Assembly (NCBI GenBank): GCA_031284905.1
Contig: JAITXI010000030.1
Location: forward strand, 1-53,656
Length of the DNA stretch: 53,656 bases
Source: Bacteroidales bacterium
GTDB lineage: Bacteria > Bacteroidota > Bacteroidia > Bacteroidales > ML635J-15
Direction of reading: 5' to 3'
A program made the position numbers and the translations under genes. The first letter of the stretch is position 1, and every line of letters starts with the position of its first letter. Positions 19,610 to 29,513 of the stretch are shown piece after piece. The notes below the pieces were generated by a model. It saw only the letters and a list, made by a program, of their open reading frames with translations. It did no database searches and was not told the origin of the DNA.

Positions 19610-20482
19610 ATGTCAAATAAAGGAAAAACAAAGATCTCTGTAAAAAAAGAAGCCATTTTAATGGATTTTCTGCTCGAAAAAATGGGCGGAATGAGCCGAA
19701 CTAAAATAAAATCACTTTTAAAAAATAATCAAGTTTTAGTAAACGAATTGTCTGTGTCAAAATTTGATTGCCAACTAAAATCCGGAGATATTGTTGAAAT
19801 TGATTCTGCAAAAAAAATCGTTCCGCTAAATGGCAAAATAAAGATCATTTATGAAGATGAATCAATAATTGTTGTAGATAAAGGTGTAGGTATCCTGACA
19901 AACTCCTTGATAAATAAAAAAGAAAAATCAGTTTATAATAATTTGATTGAATATTTTAAAGCGAAAAATTTAAAAAATACACTATTTTATGTCCATCGTT
20001 TAGATAGAGATACTTCTGGAGTTTTGCTTTTTGCGAAAAAAAAATATGTTCAAACAATTTTAAAAGATAATTGGCATAATGACGAACATGAGAAAATATA
20101 TTTTGCTCTTGTAGAAGGCGAAGCTGAAAAAGAATTTGGAACAATTACTTCTTGGCTTACCGAAGACCAAAAATCAAAAAAAATGTATTCTTGCAATTTC
20201 GACAATGGCGGTCAACTTGCAATCTCAAATTATATCGTTATTCAGCGAACAAAAAAATTTACTTTATTGCAAGTCGAATTGTTAACCGGACGAAAAAATC
20301 AAATCAGGGTTCAAATGCAAAGTATCGGGCATCCGGTTGTCGGAGATGAAAAATATGGTGCAAAATCAAATCCGATAAATAGATTGGGTTTGCACGCAAC
20401 TTCTTTAACAATAAAACATCCTGAAACCGGAAAAATGATTACTTTTGAATCGAAAATGCCGAAAATGTTTAATAAATTTTAA
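19610..20482 (+). CDS. RluA family pseudouridine synthase with S4 domain
   Basis: VHRLDRDTSGVLLFAKK catalytic motif; LLTGRKNQIRVQMQSIGHPVVGDEKYG. Confidence 0.94.
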   Translation: MSNKGKTKISVKKEAILMDFLLEKMGGMSRTKIKSLLKNNQVLVNELSVSKFDCQLKSGDIVEIDSAKKIVPLNGKIKIIYEDESIIVVDKGVGILTNSLINKKEKSVYNNLIEYFKAKNLKNTLFYVHRLDRDTSGVLLFAKKKYVQTILKDNWHNDEHEKIYFALVEGEAEKEFGTITSWLTEDQKSKKMYSCNFDNGGQLAISNYIVIQRTKKFTLLQVELLTGRKNQIRVQMQSIGHPVVGDEKYGAKSNPINRLGLHATSLTIKHPETGKMITFESKMPKMFNKF

Positions 20483-20504
20483 TAACTATACGTTGTTTTC
20501 TGTT

Positions 20505-22148
20505 TTAATATTTTGCAACTATCGGAAATTTTCTTCCTTGTCCAAATGCTTTTGACGAAATTCTTAAAATTGGCGCAGCCTGAAATCTTTTAAATTCGCT
20601 GTTATTTACTAATTTTATGACATAATTCACTGTTTCCTCATCAAAACCTAAAATTTCTTCTTTTGATAGTTTTTTTTCAATATAAGAAAATAAAATTTTA
20701 TCTAAAATTTCATATGGCGGAAGAGAATCTTCATCTTTTTGATTTGGTCGTAATTCTGCAGATGGTGCTTTATTAATAATATTTTGCGGAATAATATTAT
20801 TATGTTTTTCGTTGATAAAATTTGCTAATTTATAAACATCAGTTTTATAAACATCGCCGAGAATTGATAAAGCGCCGTTCATATCGCCATATAAAGTTGA
20901 ATATCCAACTGCAAATTCGCTTTTATTTGAAGTATTCAGTAAAATATTCCCAAATTTATTTGAAAATGCCATTAAAATTGTTCCTCTAATTCGTGCTTGA
21001 ATATTTTCTTCTGTAATATCTTCTTTTGTACCAATAAAAACTTCATTTAAAGTATTTAAAAGTTCCAAACGAATGTTTTCAATATTTACAATTTGGTATG
21101 GAGAGGAAGTTCGTTTTAACATTTCAATAGAATCGTTGATAGAATGGTCGCTTGAATATTTTGCAGGCATTAAAATTGACATCACATTTTCGTGTCCGAG
21201 GGCATCTACTGCAATTGCAAGAGTTACAGCAGAATCTATTCCTCCGGAAAGTCCTAAAACTGCTTTTGAAAATCCTGATTTTGCAAAATAATCTTTAATG
21301 CCCAAAGTTAATGCTGAATAAATATCCTCAATTCGATTCCTGTTACCAGAAACCTCCAAATATGAATTAAATAGGCTTGTATCAATTATTTGAATATCTT
21401 CTTCAAAATATTTACATTCTAAAACTATTTGTCGTTTTGAATTTACTGCCAAACTTCCACCGTCAAAAATCAAATCGGTATTTGCTCCCACCTGATTTAC
21501 ATAAAGTATTGGCAATGAATATTTTATAGATTTATCAAGAAGCACATTTCTGCGATTGTTAACTTGATTATATGAAAATGGCGAAGCCGAAATATTTATT
21601 ACAAAATCCGGATTTAATTTTGCCAATATATCAAATGGATTATTATTATAAATAGTTTTTTTGCCAAAATCTCCATAAACTTTTTGTTCGTCCCAAATAT
21701 CTTCACATATTGTAATCGCTATTTTCTCTCCATTGAATTCAATTAATTCAAAAACATTATTTGGTTCAAAATGTCGATATTCATCAAAAATATCATAAGT
21801 TGGAAGTAAAGTTTTATGAACAAGTTTTTTTAATTCTCCATTAAATATAAAAGCAGCTGAATTAAATAATTTTTTTCCTCTTTCAGAAGGATTAATTGTT
21901 GGTAATCCAATAATTATTCCTATATTATTTGATAAATCTATGATTTTTTTTAAATATTTATCACAATTTTCAACAAAAGTCTTCTTTTCAAGTAAATCTA
22001 TCGGATAATAACCACAAATAGCTAGTTCTGAAAAAACAATTAAATCCGCTTTTTGTTCTTTTGCATGAATAATTGCATTTTTTATTTTACTAAAATTCGA
22101 TTCAAAATTACCGAGATGATAATTTAGTTGAGCAATGCAAACTTTCAT
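20505..22148 (-). CDS. nadE: Glutamine-hydrolysing NAD+ synthetase
   Basis: N-terminal nitrilase domain (VFSELAICGYYPIDLL, ITICEDIWDE) plus LGLSGGIDSAVTLAIAVDALG. Confidence 0.95.
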   Translation of the reverse strand: MKVCIAQLNYHLGNFESNFSKIKNAIIHAKEQKADLIVFSELAICGYYPIDLLEKKTFVENCDKYLKKIIDLSNNIGIIIGLPTINPSERGKKLFNSAAFIFNGELKKLVHKTLLPTYDIFDEYRHFEPNNVFELIEFNGEKIAITICEDIWDEQKVYGDFGKKTIYNNNPFDILAKLNPDFVINISASPFSYNQVNNRRNVLLDKSIKYSLPILYVNQVGANTDLIFDGGSLAVNSKRQIVLECKYFEEDIQIIDTSLFNSYLEVSGNRNRIEDIYSALTLGIKDYFAKSGFSKAVLGLSGGIDSAVTLAIAVDALGHENVMSILMPAKYSSDHSINDSIEMLKRTSSPYQIVNIENIRLELLNTLNEVFIGTKEDITEENIQARIRGTILMAFSNKFGNILLNTSNKSEFAVGYSTLYGDMNGALSILGDVYKTDVYKLANFINEKHNNIIPQNIINKAPSAELRPNQKDEDSLPPYEILDKILFSYIEKKLSKEEILGFDEETVNYVIKLVNNSEFKRFQAAPILRISSKAFGQGRKFPIVAKY

Positions 22149-22168
22149 TTACTGAATTATATATAAAA

Positions 22169-22948
22169 TTAAAACAATACGCCAACTTTTAAACCAACAT
22201 TGCTGATTCTAATAATAGGATTTGTGCTTGGTTGTTCTAAAGAACCGATAGAAGAAACATATTCAGCTTTAGACGTAAAACACTTTGTTTTATCAACATC
22301 CAAAATTCCACCATTAAAATATAATTCAACAAGTAAACGAGTAGTTCCCGAGAGTCCCATTTCCATTCCTCCTCCAACTCTCCAACCTAATTGAAATCTT
22401 TTAATATCTTTTGTAATTAATTCGTTTTCATAAGCACGAGGTTCAAGAAATTCAGACTGGGTTCCTATTCCTTTTAGATAATTTCCTTTTGCAGATAATA
22501 CAAGAGCCGGCACAACTTCGGCTTTAAGAAAAAATGTAAATGGAATCATTCCTATTTCAATTTCATTAGTCTTTCCTTTCAAACCAATTGGAAGTTCCAA
22601 ACAATTGAGTGAATATTTAACAGCCGAACTTGAATCTACATATATTAACCTATCAATTTCTGCTTTATTAAAAAGAACTTCTCCTGCTCCATATTGATAT
22701 TTTAATTTAGAACCTAAATTTTGGTAACCAAAAGAAAGTGATAAGCCAAAATTGTCAACGAAATTATAATCCATCGTAAGACCGACACCATAATTCATTT
22801 TAGCTCCATCTCTTGTAACAGCTTTTGTGTCGGAACTACACCACGAAAGACCTGTTCCCAAATATAAACCTCCGGAAATTTTTTTATCTTGACCATAAAC
22901 ACAAAATGCTAATAATAAAGACAGTACTATTGTTAATGATTTTTTCAT
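22169..22948 (-). CDS. Outer membrane beta-barrel protein (PorT/OmpX-like)
   Basis: Signal peptide, alternating amphipathic strands, GLSLSFGYQNLGSKLKY, C-terminal GLKVGVLF. Confidence 0.75.
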   Translation of the reverse strand: MKKSLTIVLSLLLAFCVYGQDKKISGGLYLGTGLSWCSSDTKAVTRDGAKMNYGVGLTMDYNFVDNFGLSLSFGYQNLGSKLKYQYGAGEVLFNKAEIDRLIYVDSSSAVKYSLNCLELPIGLKGKTNEIEIGMIPFTFFLKAEVVPALVLSAKGNYLKGIGTQSEFLEPRAYENELITKDIKRFQLGWRVGGGMEMGLSGTTRLLVELYFNGGILDVDKTKCFTSKAEYVSSIGSLEQPSTNPIIRISNVGLKVGVLF

Positions 22949-23104
22949 ATTTAATATATCTTATTTTACAAAAGTAATACTTTTTTTTGGATTTATGATT
23001 TTTGTTATTTAGTTTTTTAGAATTTTTGGGGTTTAAGTGGAAGTTGAAAAATAATAAATTTAGTAATTTTTTAATGATTAACTTTTCCTGTTCGTACTTT
23101 TCTC

Positions 23105-23254
23105 TTATTTTCCACAATCGTCCTTTTTTTCACAAAAACCGCAGGCAGAATTATTTTTACATTTATAATTATTTTTACGAAAAATTAATTTTATTCCCAA
23201 AAATAACATTGACACAGCAATTATTATTATTACAATTAATAATGTTTTCATCAT
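23105..23254 (-). CDS. Small cysteine-rich membrane protein (49 aa), not in the supplied ORF track
   Basis: Hand translation MMKTLLIVIIIIAVSMLFLGIKLIFRKNNYKCKNNSACGFCEKKDDCGK*; one TM helix and four Cys; start lies 4 nt after the upstream polyprenyl synthase stop. Confidence 0.75.
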   Translation of the reverse strand: MMKTLLIVIIIIAVSMLFLGIKLIFRKNNYKCKNNSACGFCEKKDDCGK

Positions 23255-23257
23255 AAT

Positions 23258-24271
23258 TTATTTATCTCGAACAGTTAAATATTCTATTAATTTTTTGATT
23301 GTTGAAATTATCTTTTTATTTGAAAATTTTTCCAAAAGTTGTTTGGATTCTGATCTATACTGAAATAATATTTCCTCTGATTTTTCAATTCCTTTATTTT
23401 CAACAACTAAACTGATTATTCTTTGAAAATTTCTTTCATCAACATTTTCCCATAAATTTTCAATTTCTTTTTTAGATTTTTCATCCATATTGTGATAGGC
23501 TAAAATTAGAGGAAGTGTTATTTTTTTATCTTTAATATCAATTCCAATTTCTTTTCCTGTTTTTTTGCCAATATAATCTAGCATATCATCTTTTATTTGA
23601 AACATTATACCAATTATTTCACCTAATTTTTTTGCTGTTTCAATTTCATTTTTTTCTGCTTTTACTGAATATGCTCCACATTCAAAACAACATGCAATTA
23701 ACGCAGCCGTTTTTAATCGAATAATTTGAAAATATTTTTCTTTATTTATCTCAAAATAATTTGAAAATTTTATTTCATAAATTTCACCAAGAGACAAATC
23801 CATTACAGCAGGCGATATTAAATCAAATAAATAATATTCTTTAGTTTGTGCAGCAATTTTCATTGCTAAAGAAAAAATAAAATCTCCTGTAAGAATTGCC
23901 GTTTTATTATCCCATTTTGAATTTACAGTCAGTTGTTTTCGTCTTAATTTTGCTTCGTCAATTACATCATCATGCAGAAGACTTGCAATGTGCATCAATT
24001 CAATAATTAATGCTGCGGTGTCGGTAGAGATAGTTGGTTTCCCAAATAAATGTGCTGAAAGATAAGTTAATGATGGTCTAATTTTCTTTCCTTTTGTTTC
24101 TAAAATATATTGTAAAATTTTATCAGGAAAATAATCATACAATTTTATTATTTCGTCTAATGATGATTCGAAGCGTTGTAAATCCGGATTAATAGTTTTA
24201 ATAATTTTGATATCTTTTAGCATTGAAAAAAATATTTGGTTTGAAAAAAGTCTTATACTTAAATTAGGCAA
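23258..24271 (-). CDS. Polyprenyl diphosphate synthase
   Basis: LLHDDVIDEAKLRR and QIKDDMLDYIGKKTGKEIGIDIKDKKITLPLIL aspartate-rich motifs. Confidence 0.93.
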   Translation of the reverse strand: MPNLSIRLFSNQIFFSMLKDIKIIKTINPDLQRFESSLDEIIKLYDYFPDKILQYILETKGKKIRPSLTYLSAHLFGKPTISTDTAALIIELMHIASLLHDDVIDEAKLRRKQLTVNSKWDNKTAILTGDFIFSLAMKIAAQTKEYYLFDLISPAVMDLSLGEIYEIKFSNYFEINKEKYFQIIRLKTAALIACCFECGAYSVKAEKNEIETAKKLGEIIGIMFQIKDDMLDYIGKKTGKEIGIDIKDKKITLPLILAYHNMDEKSKKEIENLWENVDERNFQRIISLVVENKGIEKSEEILFQYRSESKQLLEKFSNKKIISTIKKLIEYLTVRDK

Positions 24272-24544
24272 AAATTATGCCTATTATAAAAATTGGATTA
24301 TATTCTCTAACATTTATTTCCTGACTTCGCCACAGGAACACTCTAAACAGATTTTCAAAAATTTTCGTCAAAGAGTTTTCTATGATATTCCCAAATAAAA
24401 ATTAAAATATTTTTCAACAAGCTAATTTATTGATATAGCAAGTGTTGTAAGGTGTTTTTTTAGTTATCACAGAAAAAACTCTTTGAATTAATTTATCTCT
24501 AACATTATTTATTAGCACTTTTTTATTCCCCCTTCATAAACTTA

Positions 24545-24597
24545 CTGCTGTAACCATAAAATCGGTTAGTATAAATGAAAAAATATGATTACAGCAG
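24545..24597. repeat. Inverted repeat CTGCTGTAA...TTACAGCAG in intergenic DNA
   Basis: Perfect 9-bp arms (24545-24553 and 24589-24597) with a 35-bp spacer. Confidence 0.7.
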
Positions 24598-24712
24598 ATT
24601 GAACCGAAAATTTATGAATATGGATTTTTGTTAAAATAAATTTCCCTATTTATTTTTTTAATATTCCTATTTTTATTATTTTTGTAAATAAAATAAATAG
24701 AATAATAATTAA

Positions 24713-25084
24713 ATGAAAACATCTTTTGCCGAAATTGACAAAATATTCCATTTTAAAGGAATTTGGGATATTCCTTCAAAATGCGGATTAAAAATTCTTA
24801 ACAAAAACGATAATTACACTATAATCGTTTCTGAACTCTACAAAGATAATCCCGGAACTTCAGTTACTCAGGCGGTTTGTTCTTTAGCAAAACAAATCTG
24901 TAACGAATTTACTATTCCGCAAGATAAAATAACCTATATCGAACATAATCCGGGAATGAACTCGAAACTTTCTTTTTATGACGAAGAATTTTTTTTAGTA
25001 AATTTTGAATATTCAAACAACAATTTTGTCAATCCAATTTATACAGAAATTTCCGGAGACGATGTAAAAAGATATTATAAATGA
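24713..25084 (+). CDS. Conserved-looking hypothetical protein
   Basis: 123-aa ORF; stop overlaps the next ATG (ATGA). Confidence 0.7.
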   Translation: MKTSFAEIDKIFHFKGIWDIPSKCGLKILNKNDNYTIIVSELYKDNPGTSVTQAVCSLAKQICNEFTIPQDKITYIEHNPGMNSKLSFYDEEFFLVNFEYSNNNFVNPIYTEISGDDVKRYYK

Positions 25085-25977
25085 AAAATATTACTACTAA
25101 TTTTTTACGAATAATGAAAATCACATCTTTTTTCTCTTCGCTAATTTTCTATATAAATTTTATGTTTTCACAACCTGCAAACATAAAATTGTGGAAAGAA
25201 TTAGATGTAAAAAAAGAAAATCATACGACTTTATACATTTCTAAAGCTCCGGATTCGATAAATACAAAAATTGCAGCAATCATTCTTCCCGGTGGAAGTT
25301 ATGCTCATTTAATGGGAATAAAAACAGAAGGTTTTGAAGTCGCCAAATGGCTTAATAATCAAGGAATTAACGCTTTTATTCTCGAATATCGTGTCAAAAA
25401 AAATGGATATCATTATCCTTCGGAAATTGAAGATTTACAAGCAGCGATTTATTTTTTACGAAAAAATGCAGAAAAATATAATATTAATCCGGACGCTCTA
25501 GGCGTAATTGGTTTTTCTGCCGGAGGACATCTTTCTTTAATGTCTGGCGTTTTTCAAAACATCAATTATTTAGAAAAATACAATATTAAACCAAGTAATC
25601 TTAAACCGAATTTCATTGTTCCTGTTTATCCTGTAGTTTCAATGCAAGACAGTATTGTTCACAAGAAAAGCAGAAAAAATCTATTAGGCTTGCATCCCGA
25701 TCAAGAAACAAAAAATAAATTTTCAATGGAATTGCAAATTTCCGACAATATGCCTCCTACTCTACTTGTCGCCACAAAAGACGACCCAAAAGTAAATTTC
25801 CACAATAGCCTTGTCCTAAATGATGCTTTTCTGAACAAAAAAATTCCAAATTTCAAATTTCTACTCTATGATAACGGAGGACACGGATTCGGTTTAAATG
25901 ATAAGTTAGGAAAAGATGCTGCTCAATGGAAATATGTTTTTATTAATTGGCTTAAAGAAATTAATATATCAAAATGA
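25081..25977 (+). CDS. Secreted alpha/beta hydrolase (esterase/acetylxylan-esterase-like)
   Basis: Signal peptide; AAIILPGGSYAHLMGIKTEGFEVAKWLN; GVIGFSAGGHLSLMSG nucleophile elbow; DNGGHGFG. Confidence 0.9.
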   Translation: MKNITTNFLRIMKITSFFSSLIFYINFMFSQPANIKLWKELDVKKENHTTLYISKAPDSINTKIAAIILPGGSYAHLMGIKTEGFEVAKWLNNQGINAFILEYRVKKNGYHYPSEIEDLQAAIYFLRKNAEKYNINPDALGVIGFSAGGHLSLMSGVFQNINYLEKYNIKPSNLKPNFIVPVYPVVSMQDSIVHKKSRKNLLGLHPDQETKNKFSMELQISDNMPPTLLVATKDDPKVNFHNSLVLNDAFLNKKIPNFKFLLYDNGGHGFGLNDKLGKDAAQWKYVFINWLKEINISK

Positions 25978-27269
25978 CAAACTTCTACCCTGAAATTGAA
26001 TACAAAGCACAATCAGAAATTAAACTTTTCCAAGAAAAAAAACTTCATGAATTATTAATTTACCTTAATAATAAATCTCCTTTTTATTCTAAATTATTTT
26101 CTGAAAATAAAATAAATATTGAAAAAATAATTAAATTAAATGATTTAAAAAATATTCCGGTTATAACAAAAGAAGATTTACAAAAATATAATGACGATTT
26201 TATTTGCGTTCCAAAACAAAAAATTGTTGATTATATGACAACTTCCGGCACTTTAAGCGACCCAACAATTTTCGCAGCAACTTCATACGACCTTGACCGA
26301 CTTGCTTACAATGAAGCAATTTCTTTTTCTTGTGCCGGAGCAAAACCCGGAAATATTTTCCAATTAATGACAACTATCGACAAAAGATTTATGGCAGGTT
26401 TGGCTTACTTTTTGGGAATAAGAAAATTAGGTGCAAGTATTATTAGAGTTGGAAACGGAATCCCCGAACTTCAATGGGATACAATAAACCGATTAAAACC
26501 TGATTCAATTATTTGCGTTCCTTCTTTTATCCTTAAAATCATTAATTACGCCAAAGAACATAATATTGATTATAAAAATTCAAGTATCAAAAAAGCTATT
26601 TGTATTGGCGAAAATTTACGCACTAACGACTTTTCTCTCAATCTATTAGGACAAAAAATAAAAGAAAATTGGAATATCGAATTATATTCAACTTACGCAT
26701 CAACGGAAATGAATACAACATTTTGCGAATGCGAAGCCGGAAAAGGCGGTCATCATCATCCGGAGTTAATTATTTGTGAACTTCTTGATGAAAATAATAA
26801 TGTAGTCAAAGATGGTGATTTTGGAGAACTTACAATTACTACAATTGGTGTTGAAGGAATGCCGCTTTTAAGATTTAAAACAGGAGATATAACAAAATTT
26901 AACTATGAAAAATGCTCTTGCGGAAGAACGTCAATGAGAATTAGTCCGATTTTAGGAAGAAAAAATCAAATGATAAAACTTAAAGGAACGACACTTTATC
27001 CGGCTACAATTTTTGACGTTTTGGATAATGCCGATTTTGTTGAAAATTATATCATTGTGGTCAGTACTAACGAATTAGGAACTGATGATGTTTCAGTAAA
27101 AATAGGCACAATTTACCAGAATGAAGAAATAATTAAAGATTTAAAAGACCGTTTTCGAGCAAAATTACGAGTTACTCCGGAAATTGTTTTCGACTCTATT
27201 GAAAATATAAAAAAAATATCTATGCCTGAAATAAAAAGAAAACCTGTAAAATTTTTTGACAACAGATAA
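25974..27269 (+). CDS. Phenylacetate-CoA ligase-like adenylate-forming enzyme
   Basis: YMTTSGTLSDPTIF; YSTYASTEMNTTFCEC; PLLRFKTGDITKF; ILGRKNQMIKLKGTTLYPATI. Confidence 0.88.
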   Translation: MTNFYPEIEYKAQSEIKLFQEKKLHELLIYLNNKSPFYSKLFSENKINIEKIIKLNDLKNIPVITKEDLQKYNDDFICVPKQKIVDYMTTSGTLSDPTIFAATSYDLDRLAYNEAISFSCAGAKPGNIFQLMTTIDKRFMAGLAYFLGIRKLGASIIRVGNGIPELQWDTINRLKPDSIICVPSFILKIINYAKEHNIDYKNSSIKKAICIGENLRTNDFSLNLLGQKIKENWNIELYSTYASTEMNTTFCECEAGKGGHHHPELIICELLDENNNVVKDGDFGELTITTIGVEGMPLLRFKTGDITKFNYEKCSCGRTSMRISPILGRKNQMIKLKGTTLYPATIFDVLDNADFVENYIIVVSTNELGTDDVSVKIGTIYQNEEIIKDLKDRFRAKLRVTPEIVFDSIENIKKISMPEIKRKPVKFFDNR

Positions 27270-27437
27270 AAATTTAAGTGAAAAATTACCGCTACGCTCA
27301 TAGAAGCAAAATTTGTATTGAGCAAGGTTAGTGAACGAAGTCGAACTAAAAGACAGACAATACTCCGACAAAATCAGTAACCGAAAAAGGGCGAACGGTC
27401 TCACTACTCACATCTAAAATCGTAAATCTAAAATAAT

Positions 27438-28571
27438 ATGACTGATTTTAATTTTGAAGATACTCGCCCATACAACGATAATGAAGTTCCGGAAGTAGTA
27501 AAAAGGATTTCTGAAAATGAATATTTCCCACTGATTGTTAAATATTTATTTCCGGAGGTTGAACTAAAACATTTTACTGAAAATTTTTGTAAAATAAAAA
27601 CCATTGCTGAGTTCCAAGAAAAAATTATGCACCTTGCATTAGAAAAAATTTTCAACTCAACTGCAAATAATCTTTCTTCCTCAGGTTTTGAAAAACTAAA
27701 CAACAATAACAAATATATGTTTATCACTAACCATCGAGACATTGTTTTGGATTCGGCAATTTTTCAATTAATTTTATATAATAATAACATTGAGACTTCA
27801 GAAATTACTTTCGGTAACAATTTGATGATGTCGCAATTTATCATCGACCTTGGAAAAATTAACAAAATGTTTAAAATCGTTCGTGGTGGCAGTTTAAGAG
27901 AAATTTTTATCAATTCCATGCATGTTTCTCATTATATGCGATATGCTATCACAGAAAAGCACAATTCAACTTGGATTGCGCAAAGAAACGGACGTACAAA
28001 AGATGGACACGACAAAACCGATGAAGCTGTTTTGAAAATGTTCGCAATGAGTAGCAAAAAAAATTTTGTCAGTAATCTTGATGAATTAAAAATTACTCCA
28101 ATCGCTATCTCTTACGAATACGAACCTTGCGATATTCTAAAAACTGTTGAAATATATAAAACAAGACGACAAAAATATATCAAAGCACCTAACGAAGACT
28201 TTAACAGTATCCTAACAGGAATTAAACAATGGAAAGGAAATATCCATATTACTACTTGCGATTCTATAACAATTGATGAATTAATTATCTGTAACGATAT
28301 GCACAAAATCCACAAATTTAAACAATTAGCTAATATAATCGACAAACGTGTATATTCTAACTACAAACTATGGAAAACGAACTACATCGCTTATGACATT
28401 TTCAACAATTCTGATGTCTTTTGCGACCAATACAATCCGGAAGAAAAATTTGGGTTTATTAACTATATAGAAGAATCTCTCAAAAACGTTGAAGGAGATT
28501 ACTCAGAACTACAAGAAATTTTTTTACAAATTTATGCAAATCCGGTCATTGATAGAATTAATAATTTATGA
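27438..28571 (+). CDS. Glycerol-3-phosphate/1-acylglycerol-3-phosphate acyltransferase-like protein
   Basis: ITNHRDIVLDSAIFQLIL motif and FKIVRGGSLREIF; WIAQRNGRTKDGHDKTDEAVL. Confidence 0.82.
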   Translation: MTDFNFEDTRPYNDNEVPEVVKRISENEYFPLIVKYLFPEVELKHFTENFCKIKTIAEFQEKIMHLALEKIFNSTANNLSSSGFEKLNNNNKYMFITNHRDIVLDSAIFQLILYNNNIETSEITFGNNLMMSQFIIDLGKINKMFKIVRGGSLREIFINSMHVSHYMRYAITEKHNSTWIAQRNGRTKDGHDKTDEAVLKMFAMSSKKNFVSNLDELKITPIAISYEYEPCDILKTVEIYKTRRQKYIKAPNEDFNSILTGIKQWKGNIHITTCDSITIDELIICNDMHKIHKFKQLANIIDKRVYSNYKLWKTNYIAYDIFNNSDVFCDQYNPEEKFGFINYIEESLKNVEGDYSELQEIFLQIYANPVIDRINNL

Positions 28572-28723
28572 AAATAGCCCGTTTTGCATATTGAATTATC
28601 GAACATAAATAATTATGCATAATTTTGAAATTCAGATATTTGGATTAAATCAATGGATTTTATTACGGAAATATATTTTTTAACAATAAATAACTATATT
28701 TTAACAGAAAAACAGTCTAAACA

Positions 28724-29455
28724 ATGAAAAATATCGCAATAATATTAGCCGCAGGTAGTGGCTCTCGGTTTGGAGATAAAATCCCAAAACAATTTTATTC
28801 TTTTGCAGGAAAAACTGTTCTTGAGCATTCTGTTGATGCTTATGAAAAAAATGAAAATATAGACGAAATTGTAATAGTTGTAAATTGCCTATATATTACA
28901 AAAGTTAAAGAATTTGTAAAAAATAATAATTGGACAAAAATAAAACATATTCTTATTGGAGGTAACGAACGCTACGAATCAAGTTTTGTCGCAATCAGAA
29001 CATATTCTACAGAAAATGAATGCAATATGATTTTTCACGATGCCGTTCGTCCTTTAGTAAGTCAAGAAATAATCAATAACACAATAAAAGCCTTAAACGT
29101 TTTCAACGCTGTAGATACTGCAATTCAAATAACCGACACTATTGTAAAAGCAAACAATAATATTATTGAAGAAATTCCGGAACGAAAATATTTTTACAAA
29201 AGTCAAACTCCGCAAGCCTTTAAACTTTCAACAATAAAAAAGGCATACAAAATATTTCTTGATGATAATAATTTTCAAGCAACTGATGATTGCGGAATTA
29301 TAAAAAAATATCTTCCCAAAGAGAATATCTTTATCGTTGAAGGACAAGAATCTAATATAAAACTCACGTTTAAAGAAGATATTTTTTTGATGGAATTGTT
29401 ATTTGAAAAAATGCAAAAAATAAAAACAAATTTAAAAACCATTAATAATCAATAG
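28724..29455 (+). CDS. ispD: 2-C-methyl-D-erythritol 4-phosphate cytidylyltransferase
   Basis: IILAAGSGSRFGDKIPKQF; GGNERYESSFVAI; FHDAVRPLVSQEII. Confidence 0.95.
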   Translation: MKNIAIILAAGSGSRFGDKIPKQFYSFAGKTVLEHSVDAYEKNENIDEIVIVVNCLYITKVKEFVKNNNWTKIKHILIGGNERYESSFVAIRTYSTENECNMIFHDAVRPLVSQEIINNTIKALNVFNAVDTAIQITDTIVKANNNIIEEIPERKYFYKSQTPQAFKLSTIKKAYKIFLDDNNFQATDDCGIIKKYLPKENIFIVEGQESNIKLTFKEDIFLMELLFEKMQKIKTNLKTINNQ

Positions 29456-29476
29456 CTTGCTTTTTTATTTATTTTG

Positions 29477-29495
29477 GAATTTTGTTCAAGTTGGG
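29477..29495 (+). repeat. 19-bp sequence shared (inverted) with 50177-50195
   Basis: GAATTTTGTTCAAGTTGGG; flanks also align with one indel and one substitution. Confidence 0.8.
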
Positions 29496-29513
29496 TTAAC
29501 TTTTTCATAATCT

